Shown one piece after another: positions 45,410 to 56,720 of a stretch of 64,000 bases of DNA. Under the pieces are notes generated by a model. The model was given only the letters and a program-made list of their open reading frames with translations. It searched no databases and had not been told where the DNA came from. A program made the position numbers and the translations under genes. Origin of the DNA: Pisaster brevispinus (Eukaryota > Echinodermata > Asteroidea > Forcipulatida > Asteriidae). The DNA lies in the NCBI GenBank assembly GCA_023634235.1, contig JAMKCF010000004.1, positions 25,428,527 through 25,492,526 on the forward strand, in the 5' to 3' direction. Position 1 is the stretch's first letter; every line of letters starts with the position of its first letter.

Positions 45410-45820
45410 TTTTGTATAATACTACACAAATATTGGATACATATGAGTGCATTGTTGCAGAATATAATCATGAAGTGAAATATGGACCATTCCATTTCAC
45501 GAGGTGAAATGAAAAAAAAAAAAATTTCACTGAAAAGGTTATATTTTGCAACAATGCAGGAACGAAATATACTCAATATTTGTTTTATATAACTCACACA
45601 TAGATCCTTGTCATTTGACAACTCCATGTAGACACCAACATTGTTCAACAAGACAAGACCTTGCCTCATTGGACAAATGAGCGGAGAACAATTATTTTTG
45701 GAAAGACACAGCAAAGCGTCCAATAAGTATCCATATTGGACAAGCCTATCCAATATTCAATTTTTGAGTATTATGGCACTATACATGGCAAAATAATGGA
45801 TGACACCAATCAAATGACAT
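45410..45820. mobile_element. Foldback-type repeat, relative of 11510-12010
   Basis: An inverted pair (acacaaatattggatacata…gtgcattgttgcagaatata and its counterpart around 45535-45600) flanks a gtgaaat-rich palindromic centre (catttcacgaggtgaaatg). Downstream blocks tccttgtcatttgac and ccaatcaaatgacatggatc match the 11.5-12 kb repeat. The 138-codon minus-strand frame across it is a repeat by-product. It ends at a GT microsatellite (45828-45839). Confidence 0.55.
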
Positions 45821-46844
45821 GGATCTGTGTGTGTGTGTGATATAAATATATATGTATGCAACATAAATAAAATAATAAAATAAAATAAACACCATTTTGT
45901 AAACAGAATACCTTGTTTCCAGAATGAACATGTATATCCCCGCCTCCTTCCAAAATATCATCTGCTTAATGTATCACACCAAGAGCAGCAAAGGACTGCC
46001 AGGCCAGTCTAATCATACCCCACTACACAAACAAACATGCTGGCCATGAAACCCAATAAGACCGCCCAATACTCATTTGACTTTCACTGTGTAATGCTCT
46101 TAAGTTTGGTCATTCATTTCACGCATGACTCAATATAATTTTACTATGAGCTCTGAAAGATTATTAATACTTTTTTGTTCATGAATTCTTTGTCTTATTT
46201 TTTAATAGCATCACTTGTCTTTGGCAATGTCACAAGCTGTTTCTAGCATCAATTGCGACTATTTTTGATGTTCGAAAGGTTTTTTGTTTTGTTTCCCTTT
46301 GTAAAACGACAATTGCAAAATCTGAAACTTCTTTAAAATCCGACAATCAAATTAGGAGACAATGATTCCATTGTATTTGTGCATAGCCAATAAAAATCAC
46401 TTTTTCTTTCAAAAAGAACTAAACACTAAAATTACCACAAAATACAGATGGAAACTAAAACTACATAATGATACAGCTGGATTTGTTTTTACCCTACATA
46501 ATTCTTTTTTAACCAAATGACCAATGCCAATTGTATTTTATATATTAGTTTAAAATAATAAAAAAATGAAACCGAAATTGTTTGTGACAACATTCAACAG
46601 TAGAATGCCAAATTGATTCCTAGTCGTGTGCAGTGGGGTTTTTCTCCTTTCAATTTGATCTCATGTTATATTTACGCCTGTTCACACAAAGCTTGTCATA
46701 TTTTCTTCTAATTGTGATAATCCATATGGTGAACTGTCATCCATCTTCCCTACATGTATTCATCCCTCGCTCTCTCTTATGATAATATACTTTCTACTGA
46801 TTGATAAGTGTCATAGCCCCTTAGCATCAAGCAAGCCACAAGTG

Positions 46845-47280
46845 CTGTTACTTTTGATCGGCCGGTAAGATTTCTCCCGAGCCCAGCCACTATTGTCAAT
46901 TCTTTTTCCACACACACCCTCTATCAACGACTCGGTACCCATGATGACAGCACCCCACCTGTTTTGGCAAAGCACCTGGCTGAGAGGCTACCCCCTTCTC
47001 TCTCTCTCTCTCTCTCTCTATTTTCCAGCACCGTGAGGGAAGTACTTTGCGCGATGGCGATTCTAGATCAGGAATTAGTCTAATTAGTTATCGGCATTTG
47101 AAGGGCCTGGATGATGAACCCACAGGCCTCCTTAATTGCATTACGGCTAATTCAACTAATTGCTGAGAGTCTGCTGATAATGCATTAGCTACACCGAAGA
47201 GGATTGAGCATAATAACGCTACATCAATTGAAATTCTCTCCTCACAGACCTTCAGTAACCTTCTGCCATCTTGATGTTGG
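46845..47280. promoter_or_regulatory. Conserved-looking, homeodomain-site-rich block (candidate enhancer)
   Basis: The block lies in the 9.1 kb intron before the last exon of the 41 kb gene. Composition is more even than its surroundings. It packs homeodomain-type cores: CTAATTAG at 47080-47087, ttaattgcatta at about 47132, ctaattcaactaattgc at about 47147, and the palindrome TAATGCATTA at 47178-47187. A TC microsatellite (46991-47019) splits it. No open frame runs through. Enhancer function is inferred from motif density alone. Confidence 0.4.
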
Positions 47281-47299
47281 GTGCCCTGTGTGGCTGTGC

Positions 47300-50200
47300 A
47301 ATCTTAGCCATAATAATCAAAACATGTTTGGGTGACAGCCTTCCCACCTCTCTCATCTCTGCAATTCTTGCAGCAGGAATATCGTGATAAAGGTTGTCGT
47401 AAAATTGATGATCTCAAATGTCTTTTCTGACGACTACCATTTAACCCAAAGTAAAACACCCTTGAAGTCTTGACTTAATAAAATTAAGAACTAGAAATTT
47501 GAAAGCTTCAACCTAGAACTAACTAAAACCTGAGTGAAGTATGATTTTCTTATTTGCACACTAACATAAAAGAAACTGTCACAGGTTGGCTGTCGTCTCT
47601 GTGGATTAACAGAGTAATCTTTCAGCAAGTTGTTTCAATATCAAGGAAGCTGCCCTACAACTATCCTATGATAAGAAATGTATCTGATCTTAAGGTTTCT
47701 GATAGGGCTAGTACAGTTCTGAGAAATGTCAAGCTTTATTTCTTTGTCTTACAGGATATAAAAATAATCAATCAATCATTTATCTTCACATTCTAAAGAT
47801 GTGCTCACTCAATGCAAACTTTACCTATTCACATACATGTTATAACATCTCAAATATACGCAAATGTTCTCAACAGTAAGTTCCAAGAGTGATTGCTTGC
47901 TCTTTTGTTTTAAAAACCTTTGAAGAGCAATGTGGTAAAAGGACAAACATGTACTCAGTTGTTTAAGCTACCATGATACAGTCTACACCAAAGGCAAGTA
48001 AGTACTGGAACTTGCCTGGAGTTAATCAGGACTGGCAAAAATAAGAAAAGAGAAGGAAAAAAGCAACATAAAAGGCATGGTTAACACAACTGCCTGAACA
48101 CCACGCCAACGAAACTTTGGTTGTTACATGTTCTGTGCAAGAACAACAGAATTTAGCAAATTCAGTGATTGCCTTGTTAATTTTGACAATCATGAATAAA
48201 GCAATTAGTGTTTCTGCTCAGGGAAGATAAGCTGCAAACTTAAAAAATTAAAAAGGAAAACAGTTTTGTTTTGCCAAAGCAGTTGCTTGCCAGCAGTGTT
48301 AGTAAAATATGCTAAATTAGACCCCTAAGTGGGCGGAGCCAGCAAAGTAGTGGGCAATATAAAAGTACATCACAAGACCTCTCTCGTCAACAACTTGCAA
48401 CAAACGCATCTCACAAAAGGAAAATCCCAAGTACAAGATGCAATCTTTGCGGGTAGGGGAAGGGGGAAAGCAAAAGTAAAGTACTTTGAAAAGGTTCCAC
48501 GAAAAAAGCCAAAGAGGTACGTCAAAGAAGTTCAAAGTGAGGTTAGTTCGGAATTCACACAACGGACATCATTCAAACACAATCGGTCAAGGCAGTTTTC
48601 TTTCAGTGAATGAAATTACATTTGTCATGCCAAGTCACAGTATCAGGTTTGGAAGGAAAAAGATGCCCATTCACCCAGCCAAGTTATTCAGACACATCCT
48701 TTAAACAAAATAAAAGAGAAATAGAGTCATACGTGCCCCTCAAAGAAAACTCATAAACTGATCAGCAAACTCAAGAAAGAAAAGCATTTTCAAAAACAAA
48801 AAAAAGGTGCCTTCTTCTTTTTTCATGTTGCTTTTTAAAATCCTAGCACACATGCAAACACACTGCCTCTTAGAAGGGTAAAGATCGACAACAAAAACAC
48901 CAAGAAACAAGTAAAAAATAAATCTAGAAACTTAGGGATATTTTGGACAGAGAGGAAAGTTTACTCTGGCACTGGTATTTTGGAAATGGATTAATGTGGG
49001 AACAATATGTTATTCTTACAATTAATTCATGAGAAACTTTCTTATATGTTTCTAGAATTCAGTTTTATTGTGTTTAATTTTGTGATCAGAAATAAATATT
49101 ATACCACAAGGTGCTTTTTTTTTTATTTAAACAAACAGATCGGCGAATATGATCTCTCTAATTGTATTAAGAAAACATCTGCGGGAAAAATATCAAATGT
49201 CATAATGTTAATTTGATTGCAGTGAAAGTGTGATATCGAACAGATACTGCTGTTAAGTACAAAACTGAAGTCATATGGGAATCCCTTTTCTTTCAAAAGG
49301 TTGATATATTCTTGGCCTGTCAAAAGTGCTTAATTTTATTTGAAGATATTTTCTAACAGTATTTACTCCCATAGAAAGTGTTTAGGGTTATTTATTTAGT
49401 ACACTCAATTTACTAAAGGAACGAGAACGGAACATCTAAACACCAATACTAAATCACATCATATTTTTCTCTCACTACATCAGCTAATAGTCGAAGACGA
49501 ACAAAATTATCAAATAATCCAACAAGGTAGAGTTGATGGGGTGATTGTCTTTGGCTTCATCTACACATTTTCATAATTTGGAAATGACAAAGGACTAGCA
49601 AATTAAAATGGGAAACAGCTAGTTCTGTGCCCAACTACACTGTACATGCATCACATTATTTCTTGACCTTTCTCACCCTTTGTATATCACAGGAGTGAAA
49701 CCAGTAGTGCAGTCTCTATGTTACCATTGTTAAAGACTGTGTCTGCAATATTAATAGACCACCCAAGTTCTCTAGAAGTTATGATCAATAGAGGGCACTT
49801 CATAATGCGCAAAGAATCTGCACGCAGAAATCAACTTTTTCCTTCCAACCCTTTTTTTTCTTCTCCATTCTTTCTTTTTCCTTCCCCCTTTCTCTTTCTG
49901 AAAAAAAAGTGTTCAAACTTTCCTTCTCACACTTCAGAAAATTAATAAAGCATGGGAAAATGTTCACCCTTTCTTATTCTTGTGCATAACTGACCAAAAC
50001 ACAACGCCAAAATTTTGGCCAAAAACAAGTTTTCAAAAAGTAAACAAATAAAGAGAATTAATTACTAGGAAGCAAAAAAAGAACGGAAAAATCAACGTAA
50101 CACATAACTCTATACAGTCAGAGATTTAGATGACTTTGTATATTTAGGAGAATTTGAAGTTTTTAGTTTTTTAAATGTTGTTGTGCTGAGAACTTTCATC

Positions 50201-50430
50201 ATGGAAGCTTGCTCGCAATGAATTTATGAAAAAAATGCTTGTAGTTAAAAGTACCACTTGTGCCATAGCAATGGTCTATGGTTAGACAAACAGTGCTGAT
50301 TACAGCAGCATTATACCCACGTCAATGGAACAACATGCAAAGGGAGGGAGGTTGCATCACGTAGCAGGAGGAATTGTTTGTTGTTGTTGTGAGAAGCGGA
50401 ACGACAAGCAAAAAGAGTTAGGAAGTCATT
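47300..50430. other. Intronic sequence, no exon supported
   Basis: Within the intron between 41357 and 50439. The frames at 48317-48613 on both strands were examined and not accepted. A polypyrimidine run lies at 49850-49900. Confidence 0.4.
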
Positions 50431-50438
50431 TCAGATAC

Positions 50439-50537
50439 CGTAAAGTCCGCTGACTGGTCCGTTCTCAGTACTGGCTCCTCCTGTAGTCCATTGTACCAGG
50501 TCTTGGGTAATCGAGGGGGACACAAATTGTAGGTGGA
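50439..50537 (-). CDS. Penultimate coding exon of the minus-strand gene
   Basis: Acceptor (tcatgattttctaattag) and donor (ACG followed by gtatctga) bound 99 nt, exactly 33 codons, in phase 0 at both ends. It reads STYNLCPPRLPKTWYNGL then QEEPVLRTDQSADFT, and continues in frame into NRQYQETEYTYNG at 41357. Proline, tyrosine and acidic residues suggest an intracellular tail. The similar YN-G and Y-tyrosine motifs in both exons could be phosphotyrosine-type sites, but this is speculation. Upstream exons should lie beyond 50.5 kb on the minus strand; I could not find a convincing one before 64 kb. Confidence 0.85.
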
Positions 50538-50884
50538 CTAATTAGAAAATCATGACAACTGGTGTTGGGCGGGGTGAGGGGGAGGCAGAGCTGTTCTGGG
50601 CGGAGCATGAAACAGGGCACCATCTTTATATATGGGACGGGGTACCACCATAAAATGTGCTGTGGTACAACAGAAGGAAAACCTAGGAATCTCTCAGTTA
50701 AACAAGAAAACGGATAAATTTTAAGAGAGAGGTTGGTCGAGTCCTCTGACCGGACAGAGGGAGTAAGTTAGATTTGAGTAATGTCTGGTACACTGACCTG
50801 CTTTGTCGCAGAGTCACAGCTTAAATTTGAATTCAAAAGCACCCTGAACAAAGATATTGACTAATAGAGAGACCGCCAACATAG

Positions 50885-50957
50885 GGCTGGATAGCTCAGT
50901 TGGTATAGTGCCGGTACCTCAATCCGGAGGTCGCTGGTTCAAGTCCCGCTCCAGTTA
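50885..50957 (+). tRNA. tRNA-like gene or tRNA pseudogene (anticodon position CTC)
   Basis: Acceptor strands GGCTGGA and TCCAGTT pair over seven positions with two G-U pairs. A D-arm (GCTCAGTTGGTATAGTGC) and a B-box-like GGTTCAAGTCC are present. The anticodon arm CCGGT/TCCGG encloses ACCTCAA, giving CTC (Glu) if the loop is seven bases, but position 33 is C instead of the near-invariant U. The T-stem and D-stem each have a mismatch. These defects favour a pseudogene or SINE head over a working tRNA. Confidence 0.5.
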
Positions 50958-51009
50958 ATTTTTCTTTCTTCAAACCAAATTAAATTTGAATTCCTCTGAC
51001 TATAGAGAC

Positions 51010-51260
51010 AGTCACATTATTCGGAGCAAGCTTTTGCGTAGTTACTAAAGAGACAGCAAACATCTAAGACAATTTTGAAGAAGATGTGTACAACTCAATG
51101 ATGCCAGGGTTTGCTCATCTGAAGGATGCGACACGAAAACTTGTCCTGGACCATTGCTGATGTCGCTACAGTCTCAGGAATTCAACTAAGCAGTAACTTG
51201 AGATTAAGCAAGTCATTGTACCAAACTCAAATCTAACTCACAAATGGCTTATTGAGACAG
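51010..51260. repeat. Copy of the 21838/26525 repeat
   Basis: It shows ggagcaagcttttgcgtagtt, acagtctcaggaattcaact, cttgagattaagcaagtcat and aatctaactcacaaatggct in family order. Located just downstream of the tRNA-like segment. Confidence 0.55.
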
Positions 51261-52139
51261 AGGCTAAGAGTTCAGAAGGATCGAAGTCTGGTTTGGCAAA
51301 GTAGATCAAGAAAATGGAACACATGAGGAAAAAATGGAAAGGAAGGATCATGATTAAGTAGAACTGAGACAAAGATGTCAATAAACAGATGAGATGAAAA
51401 GCGTAACTTTAAACAACAAAACGAAATAAGTAAATTGGTCCAAGTGAATAACACAATAACCCTCCTATCCTACCCACTGTAAAATACAATGAAATAGATA
51501 TCATTTATTGGTGCTACATATTCCACGACAAACCTCGCTGTAATACAGACCTCTTGCATTTACCGAAAGGGGGGAAAAAAGTCATCAATTTAAAATAATA
51601 ATCAAACATTGCGTTGTGTAACGTCTGCCCAAAATTCACTGGGATTAATTTTGTATTCATGGTTCAGCAAGCTGGGTGTGCGAGAAGAGATTCTGCCTCT
51701 GTGGGTAATCAGTCATCACAGACTCAACCTGGCTACAATTAAAGGGAGTTTGTGCGCACACCTTAAGTGACTGACCAATCAACACTTCCATTTCAGACCG
51801 GTAAGTCTTACATCTTCAAGCAGTTACCGTATTTTCGTCTCTTACAATATGCCTGAGATTTCTCCTGAAGAATTTTCAGTCGACATTGGGAACATAATCA
51901 TGATCCATCTCCGAAAAAAAGTACTGTAATACAATGAATCGTTTATTGCACAACGCGTACTGATCAATATTACCTGAATACAAAACAGTACAAACATATA
52001 AAGCAATGAAAGACGCAGAACCCTCAGTAACTATTGACTGTAGGTTTGTCTACACATTGAGGGGGGGGGGGGGGTGGTTGTAGAGTTAATTCACACATCA
52101 CATTACATCATAGATACCTGCAGGTTGGGTAGTTTGTGC

Positions 52140-52340
52140 TTGTAAAAAGGGCAAGGCATTTTTTTCTTTCGTAAAGGTTACCTTAATGGGGGCAATGTAA
52201 ATTTATACTGAAATTTGTCAAGGGGTCCATATGGCAATGACAGGGGACACCAAGGCAATGACAGGGACCACCAAGGCAATGACAGGGAAGGGGCAGGGGG
52301 GACATTCGCTCTCTTGCCTCAGTGAAGTGTCAGGGATGTG
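52140..52340. repeat. Copy of the 'gggcaaggc' repeat with a 26-bp tandem
   Basis: It contains aaaagggcaaggcattttttt and a three-fold tandem with core caaggcaatgacaggg (52231-52290). Relatives are at 13738, 59760 and 61430. Confidence 0.5.
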
Positions 52341-52497
52341 CCTCTTATCCCCAACTTCCTTTCAGTCAAATCATTTGGTGGGTTCGTTCATCAGATTTTA
52401 ATTTGTATGCACCTAAAAGCTGATTTAATCTTTACCTTAAAATCAATATAAGGAAACTGAAGCTGGAGAAGAAATAAACACCCTGATTCAATTGTTA

Positions 52498-52665
52498 TAG
52501 ACCTTACGCACGTGACGTCATTTGAGTAGGGCGCCCTCGGCTAGAGGTCAAAAGAAGGATGCTCATTTGCCCACGCTCTGCGCCGCGCGTACAAGATGTG
52601 CATTTTCCACTGTTTGGTCATCGTTTGACCTCTACGATGGCGGCGTGACCTCTGTTGCACTGATC
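52498..52665. mobile_element. CRE-carrying MITE, second copy
   Basis: It starts tagaccttacgcacgtgacg and is colinear with 23277-23446 (ggtcaaaagaaggatgctca, cgtacaagatgtgcattttcc, ggtcatcgtttgacctctac). TGACGTCA lies at 52513-52520. It is richer in CpG than the 23 kb copy, as expected of a younger or less methylation-decayed one. The right end is incomplete. Confidence 0.65.
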
Positions 52666-52956
52666 TTGATGCCCCTTTAAAAGTTTCAAGATTTCCCCAA
52701 TGAAAATGCCCTTTGCAAAATGAACATGGCCTTGGCTTCTCAAAGATGAAATCCCCGGCCTGATCTACCTGTAGCACCTTCACTGCACGGAATCATGCAA
52801 ATGCTATTTTTATGAATCTCCAGAAGGCAACATGGAAGGAAGACGAGAGGATGGAGAGAAAAAAATTCCCTGATTCCTAACACTCTCTTTAAGGAAACAG
52901 TTCTTTTCCCGTTTCTTTTCATCTGTTTGCCCCGGTGTCTTCACGTGGATCATGCA

Positions 52957-52970
52957 GTTGCCAAGGCAAC
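52957..52970. promoter_or_regulatory. Perfect palindromic RFX X-box
   Basis: GTTGCCAAGGCAAC is an exact 14-bp palindrome and matches the RFX-factor X-box consensus GTNRCC-N(0-3)-RGYAAC. The surrounding 52690-53050 lacks repeats and has a relatively even composition, with tcacgtgga close by. RFX proteins control ciliary and some neural genes in animals; a role here is inference. Confidence 0.5.
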
Positions 52971-53059
52971 CTGCACAGAGGAGAACTGGGCCTCTTATTG
53001 TTCCAATAATTGAATACATAGCCGTAGGCACGCTCAGTATGCTATGCAACAATTCAAGA

Positions 53060-53710
53060 TTTTTGTATTTTATGTTTCATTGGCGGGGGTAACCTGTGGC
53101 TCATCCTGCCAGGTCGTGAATGTCACATGCTATTTGGGTGAATTAATGAAACGAAAAAGCATTTAACATAAGTGTCCCTAAATGTATAACTTATCACTTA
53201 AAAATGCATTTGTACATCCCTTTTCACAGCCTGTACACATTGTGAATAAGAATTTCAATCATGAATAAAAAATGCAAATTGCCTTGGGTTGTCATCACAC
53301 ACAAGGCGTCATTGTTTAATTCCATCAAAGACATATATTAAATTAAAGTCATGTAACGTCTGTTTAGTTGTTTGTTAAATGATCTTGCCATACAATAATA
53401 CCTTAAAGGCAAAGGGGGCTGTTATTACAAACACGTTTCATCAACATATGGGATTTAAAAAACGAAGCACAGCGGCTCCACAGAGAAATCACTTTAAATG
53501 GTTGTTTTGTTTTCTTCCTGTTGAAAAGAAGGTAAATTTAACAGCTTCCAACGAAATGTGTAAAAAAATAAAAAATAATTAATCTAGAGTCCTAAAACTT
53601 CATTCCTCCATATTGTTTTTTAATATATGTATGTTTAAAAAATATTTTTTTGTTACAAAGTTGGCTTTCTGTGCAATTTGGATTCTTATGATATCCTTAA
53701 TTTCCATGCA
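53060..53710. other. No gene seen
   Basis: AT-rich; no paired splice sites around open frames and no repeat family I can identify. Confidence 0.4.
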
Positions 53711-53714
53711 CCCA

Positions 53715-53835
53715 GGCTCAATTTACGGACCTGCTGACTGCAGCATTCTACCTTTATGGCCCATAGAATCATGCCCTTTAAAGGGTCCCATAATGGCAAA
53801 ATTCTGCTGTAAGCAGTGCCATGAAATTGGGGCCC
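53715..53835. repeat. GGGCCC-family MITE fragment
   Basis: It holds aattctgctgtaagcagtgc and catgaaattggggcccg at the right end, the family terminus. The left end is diverged (tttacggacctgctgactgc). The 119-codon plus-strand frame across it is not a gene. Confidence 0.55.
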
Positions 53836-55460
53836 GCTTGTTTGGTTGTTTGCCTTGTTTCTGTATTGCAACCTGTTTCCAAGTCTGCCTCCTTTTCTGG
53901 TTGCTTGTCTGTTTTATATTTGCTCGAACTAGTTGGCATTCTATACATGTTCGGCGTTCATCTATAGTTTAGGCAACTGTATTTTGTTATATTTTATTTT
54001 ATAGATTGAATTTTTGAACAGAATCTCTTTGTAAGCTACTCTTTGTGGAATTTTAATGCTATTCTATTGTATTAACAAGGTCATTTCAGCCATTTCTGTG
54101 ACTGCTAATTGTGTGTTTTTTAATAAGAGAATAAAGAGTAGGCATCAAGGTTTAATATTGGAAGGGTCATGGCCATGTGAAAAAGGACTCAGTCAAAGTC
54201 GCACTTTACCATGTGTCCAGGTTGTTATATCTTGATCGGAACAAAGCTAAGGATGTCTTCACTTTTAATATTTGGTAATTTGATTGTATATAGCCTTTTT
54301 AACATTTGTAAATTTGATTTGTTTTGTTTGTTCTTTTTTTCGGCTGCGGTAATTTTAATATTTTTTATAACAAACCATATCTATAGATGGAGATGTGTTT
54401 ATAATTTGCTGTAATACATGTGCATATGATCCGAGGAAGATTTCTGCTCACCAACAAACATCAAACTCCCCACAAGTATGAAGTGTTTTTAACGAGAGCC
54501 GTTGTAGCCATTAACCCACGGATGACTTCACCTAAAGAGGAATAAAATCAAGCGCACCGGAACATCTTCCTAAATCGAATTGTCTAGTCTGGTGAAAGCC
54601 TCCCTGACAATAGTCCTTGACCTAAACCGATGGACGATCTGTTTTGATGGATTGCTTGTGCTGCCACCATGTTAAATACGAACCAATCATATTTCAGAGG
54701 TCATTAGGATCTCTTGTTTTGCAGAGGATGGCATATTTTGGCAATGCTAACGGTGAACTCTTCGGCACCTGTACAAGGCCAGATGAGATTAACAAATCCA
54801 TCTCATAAATATCGGGTTAGTTTTGTATGACTGTTACAGGAGCTAGTTCACTCTTTATTAGATCATGTTTGTGGAGGGAAGAGAAAGACAGTACAATGCG
54901 CCATGCCATATGCTTTGCTTTCCCACTATACGACTTGATCTTCATCACTTCACCACATCAGAGGCACAATACTGTGCCTACTACTCTACAACAGGCCAGA
55001 CGTGAGGCCCACATTAGTGACAAAACATCCACTGTACACAGCTTCATTCTTTCAGTTACAAAAACACCGTTTCATGACTAAAGTGCAATTCCTTGCCTCT
55101 CTAGTAGGCCTATTTGACATGTCTTTATACTTTGTCGACTAGAGCACCATCATTGATTTGGGGGTCAAGTTTTCCTCAAGAGAACTCAGATTTCCCCATA
55201 ATTAGATGGGGCAATGTTTAGATAAACTAGATTAAGGTATGCAACCGTGTGCACCCACTACATCAATGCATACTTGTGTCTACTGACAGTACCGACTACT
55301 TAAGATGTTTTCATGCAGGGGTTCATTTGGGCAGAAATGATAACTTTATGGAGGTTTCCTGCTTGGCTTAGCTGATCAATATGAAGAGCATCAATAAATA
55401 ATATTCCACAGGTGACCTGCTGATCAGATCCTGGGAGTAAAAACATTGTTTTTGAAAGCC
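53836..55460. other. No gene supported; 54420-54800 looks less AT-rich than average
   Basis: The stretch 54420-54800 (gatccgaggaagatttctgc … aacggtgaactcttcggcac) has a composition like the block at 46.9 kb and could be a conserved non-coding element. I see no exon structure. Confidence 0.35.
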
Positions 55461-55463
55461 TAG

Positions 55464-55631
55464 CCTGTGGGAACTGACCGACCCTTCAAGCTTCTACGTC
55501 TGAAATTAGCAGCATTTGACCGATTTGACACTCGCCCTGGCTTATGTAGGTCAGTAAATTATTCCCAATTCCCAAATCAAGATGATTGCTTGAGCATTAT
55601 CAACAGAAAGCTAGCTCCCAAGTGGGTTGAG
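55464..55631 (+). CDS. Candidate internal exon, plus strand
   Basis: An AG (cattgtttttgaaagcctag) and a consensus donor (GAG followed by gtgagt) enclose exactly 56 codons without a stop. It reads PVGTDRPFKLLRLKLAAF, DRFDTRPGLCRSV, NYSQFPNQDDCLSIINRK and LAPKWVE. The mixed composition is protein-like. It would lie opposite to the minus-strand gene whose last exons are at 50 and 41 kb. No partner exon was found and the family is unknown. Confidence 0.35.
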
Positions 55632-55677
55632 GTGAGTGAGATGACATGATAGTTTGGAATGAATTCATGCCACTGAT

Positions 55678-55808
55678 TTCAGTCTTCACTCTGCAGATGT
55701 TAAGTCTTCATTCTCCAGAGTTTCAGAACTCGATCTGTAGAAATTTGAGTCTTCATTCTGCAGATTTTCAGTCTTCATTCTGCAGATTTTCAGTCTTCAT
55801 TCTCTGTG
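55678..55808 (+). repeat. Minisatellite with 22-bp unit
   Basis: The unit tcttcattctgcagattttc is repeated about five times with variation, giving periodic CTGCAG sites. It starts 45 bp after the candidate exon's donor. Confidence 0.6.
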
Positions 55809-56059
55809 TTGCCTTCAGACATAAAATACTTTAAGAACAATATCTATATATCTCATAACAAAGGGAAGATCATGTGCACTTACTTTTCATAAAACAATTT
55901 TGACATTTCTTTCACTACTAATTCAGTATGTTTTTTCTGACACCTTACATGGCTTTCCAATAATTTTTGGGAAAAAGATGGAGGACAAAAAACAGCACTT
56001 ATGAAAATTGTTCAGGAGGCAAGATGATCTTATTGCTGAACTACGATGTGTACTTCTGG

Positions 56060-56268
56060 GTCTAATTTCATGGAGCCACATCAGTGGAAAGTTGTGCTTA
56101 ACAATTTCCAGCTAACAGCAAAACAAAAACAGCGGGAAACCAATCACAGATGGCACATGTCAAATGGTACTTTGGCTAGTAACCATATTCTGGTAAGCAC
56201 AATAGTGTTGTGCTTAGCTACTTTGTTATGCCTAGAGGCTCCTCTATGATGAAATTGGGCCCTCTGGT
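56060..56268. mobile_element. GGGCCC-family MITE
   Basis: The left end gggtctaatttcatggagcc and the right end gatgaaattgggccctc are inverted. The core has agttgtgcttaacaatttcc, gggaaaccaatcacagatgg and tggtaagcac.a..tgtgcttagcta. Confidence 0.65.
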
Positions 56269-56379
56269 GTCCTGAACAATCTTCTTGATTCCACAGAGGA
56301 AAATTACGAACCACATCAATTTAGGTTTAAATTCAATTTCCACTGTCTTCTCAGAAAGAGAGGCTAAAAATACTCAGAT

Positions 56380-56720
56380 ATTTGCAATTGTTTATTTTCA
56401 GCTCCGTTTACGGACATTTCATCAATGAGCTCTTCCTTTCTGTGGAATGACAGCACAAATGAAAAACAGCTTCCCCGGGGATTGAGTCTCCTTAAGAAAC
56501 ATCTGATGAATCCACGTACGAATGGAACATCAACAAATGTCTGGAACAAAACCACCCTGCTGGAGAAAAATAATCGGGTGCGGTAGCTTTCAGTGCCACC
56601 CCGTCTAGATAACATGTAGGTTAAATGTACGTGTACGGAACGCCGGGGCTGGGGAATCTCTCGTGGTTGTGTTCGGCCACGTTCATAGCACATCCCCAGA
56701 TGGCAATTGACACTCAATCT
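56380..56720. other. Even-composition, CpG-containing block
   Basis: It has more CpG and GC than its flanks (ccgtctagataacatgtagg, acgtgtacggaacgccgggg). A 117-codon minus-strand frame runs through it but lacks convincing splice sites at its ends. It may be a conserved non-coding element or an unrecognised exon. Followed by a 12-bp G-run at about 56751. Confidence 0.3.

Noticed and set aside
45337..45753. 138-codon minus-strand open frame
   Set aside because: It spans a foldback-type repeat with homopolymer runs; the related repeat at 11.5-12 kb does not keep the frame.
48317..48613. Opposed frames of 81 and 94 codons, the plus one Lys/Arg-rich
   Set aside because: Purine-rich composition explains the basic residues; there are no convincing splice sites and no second exon.
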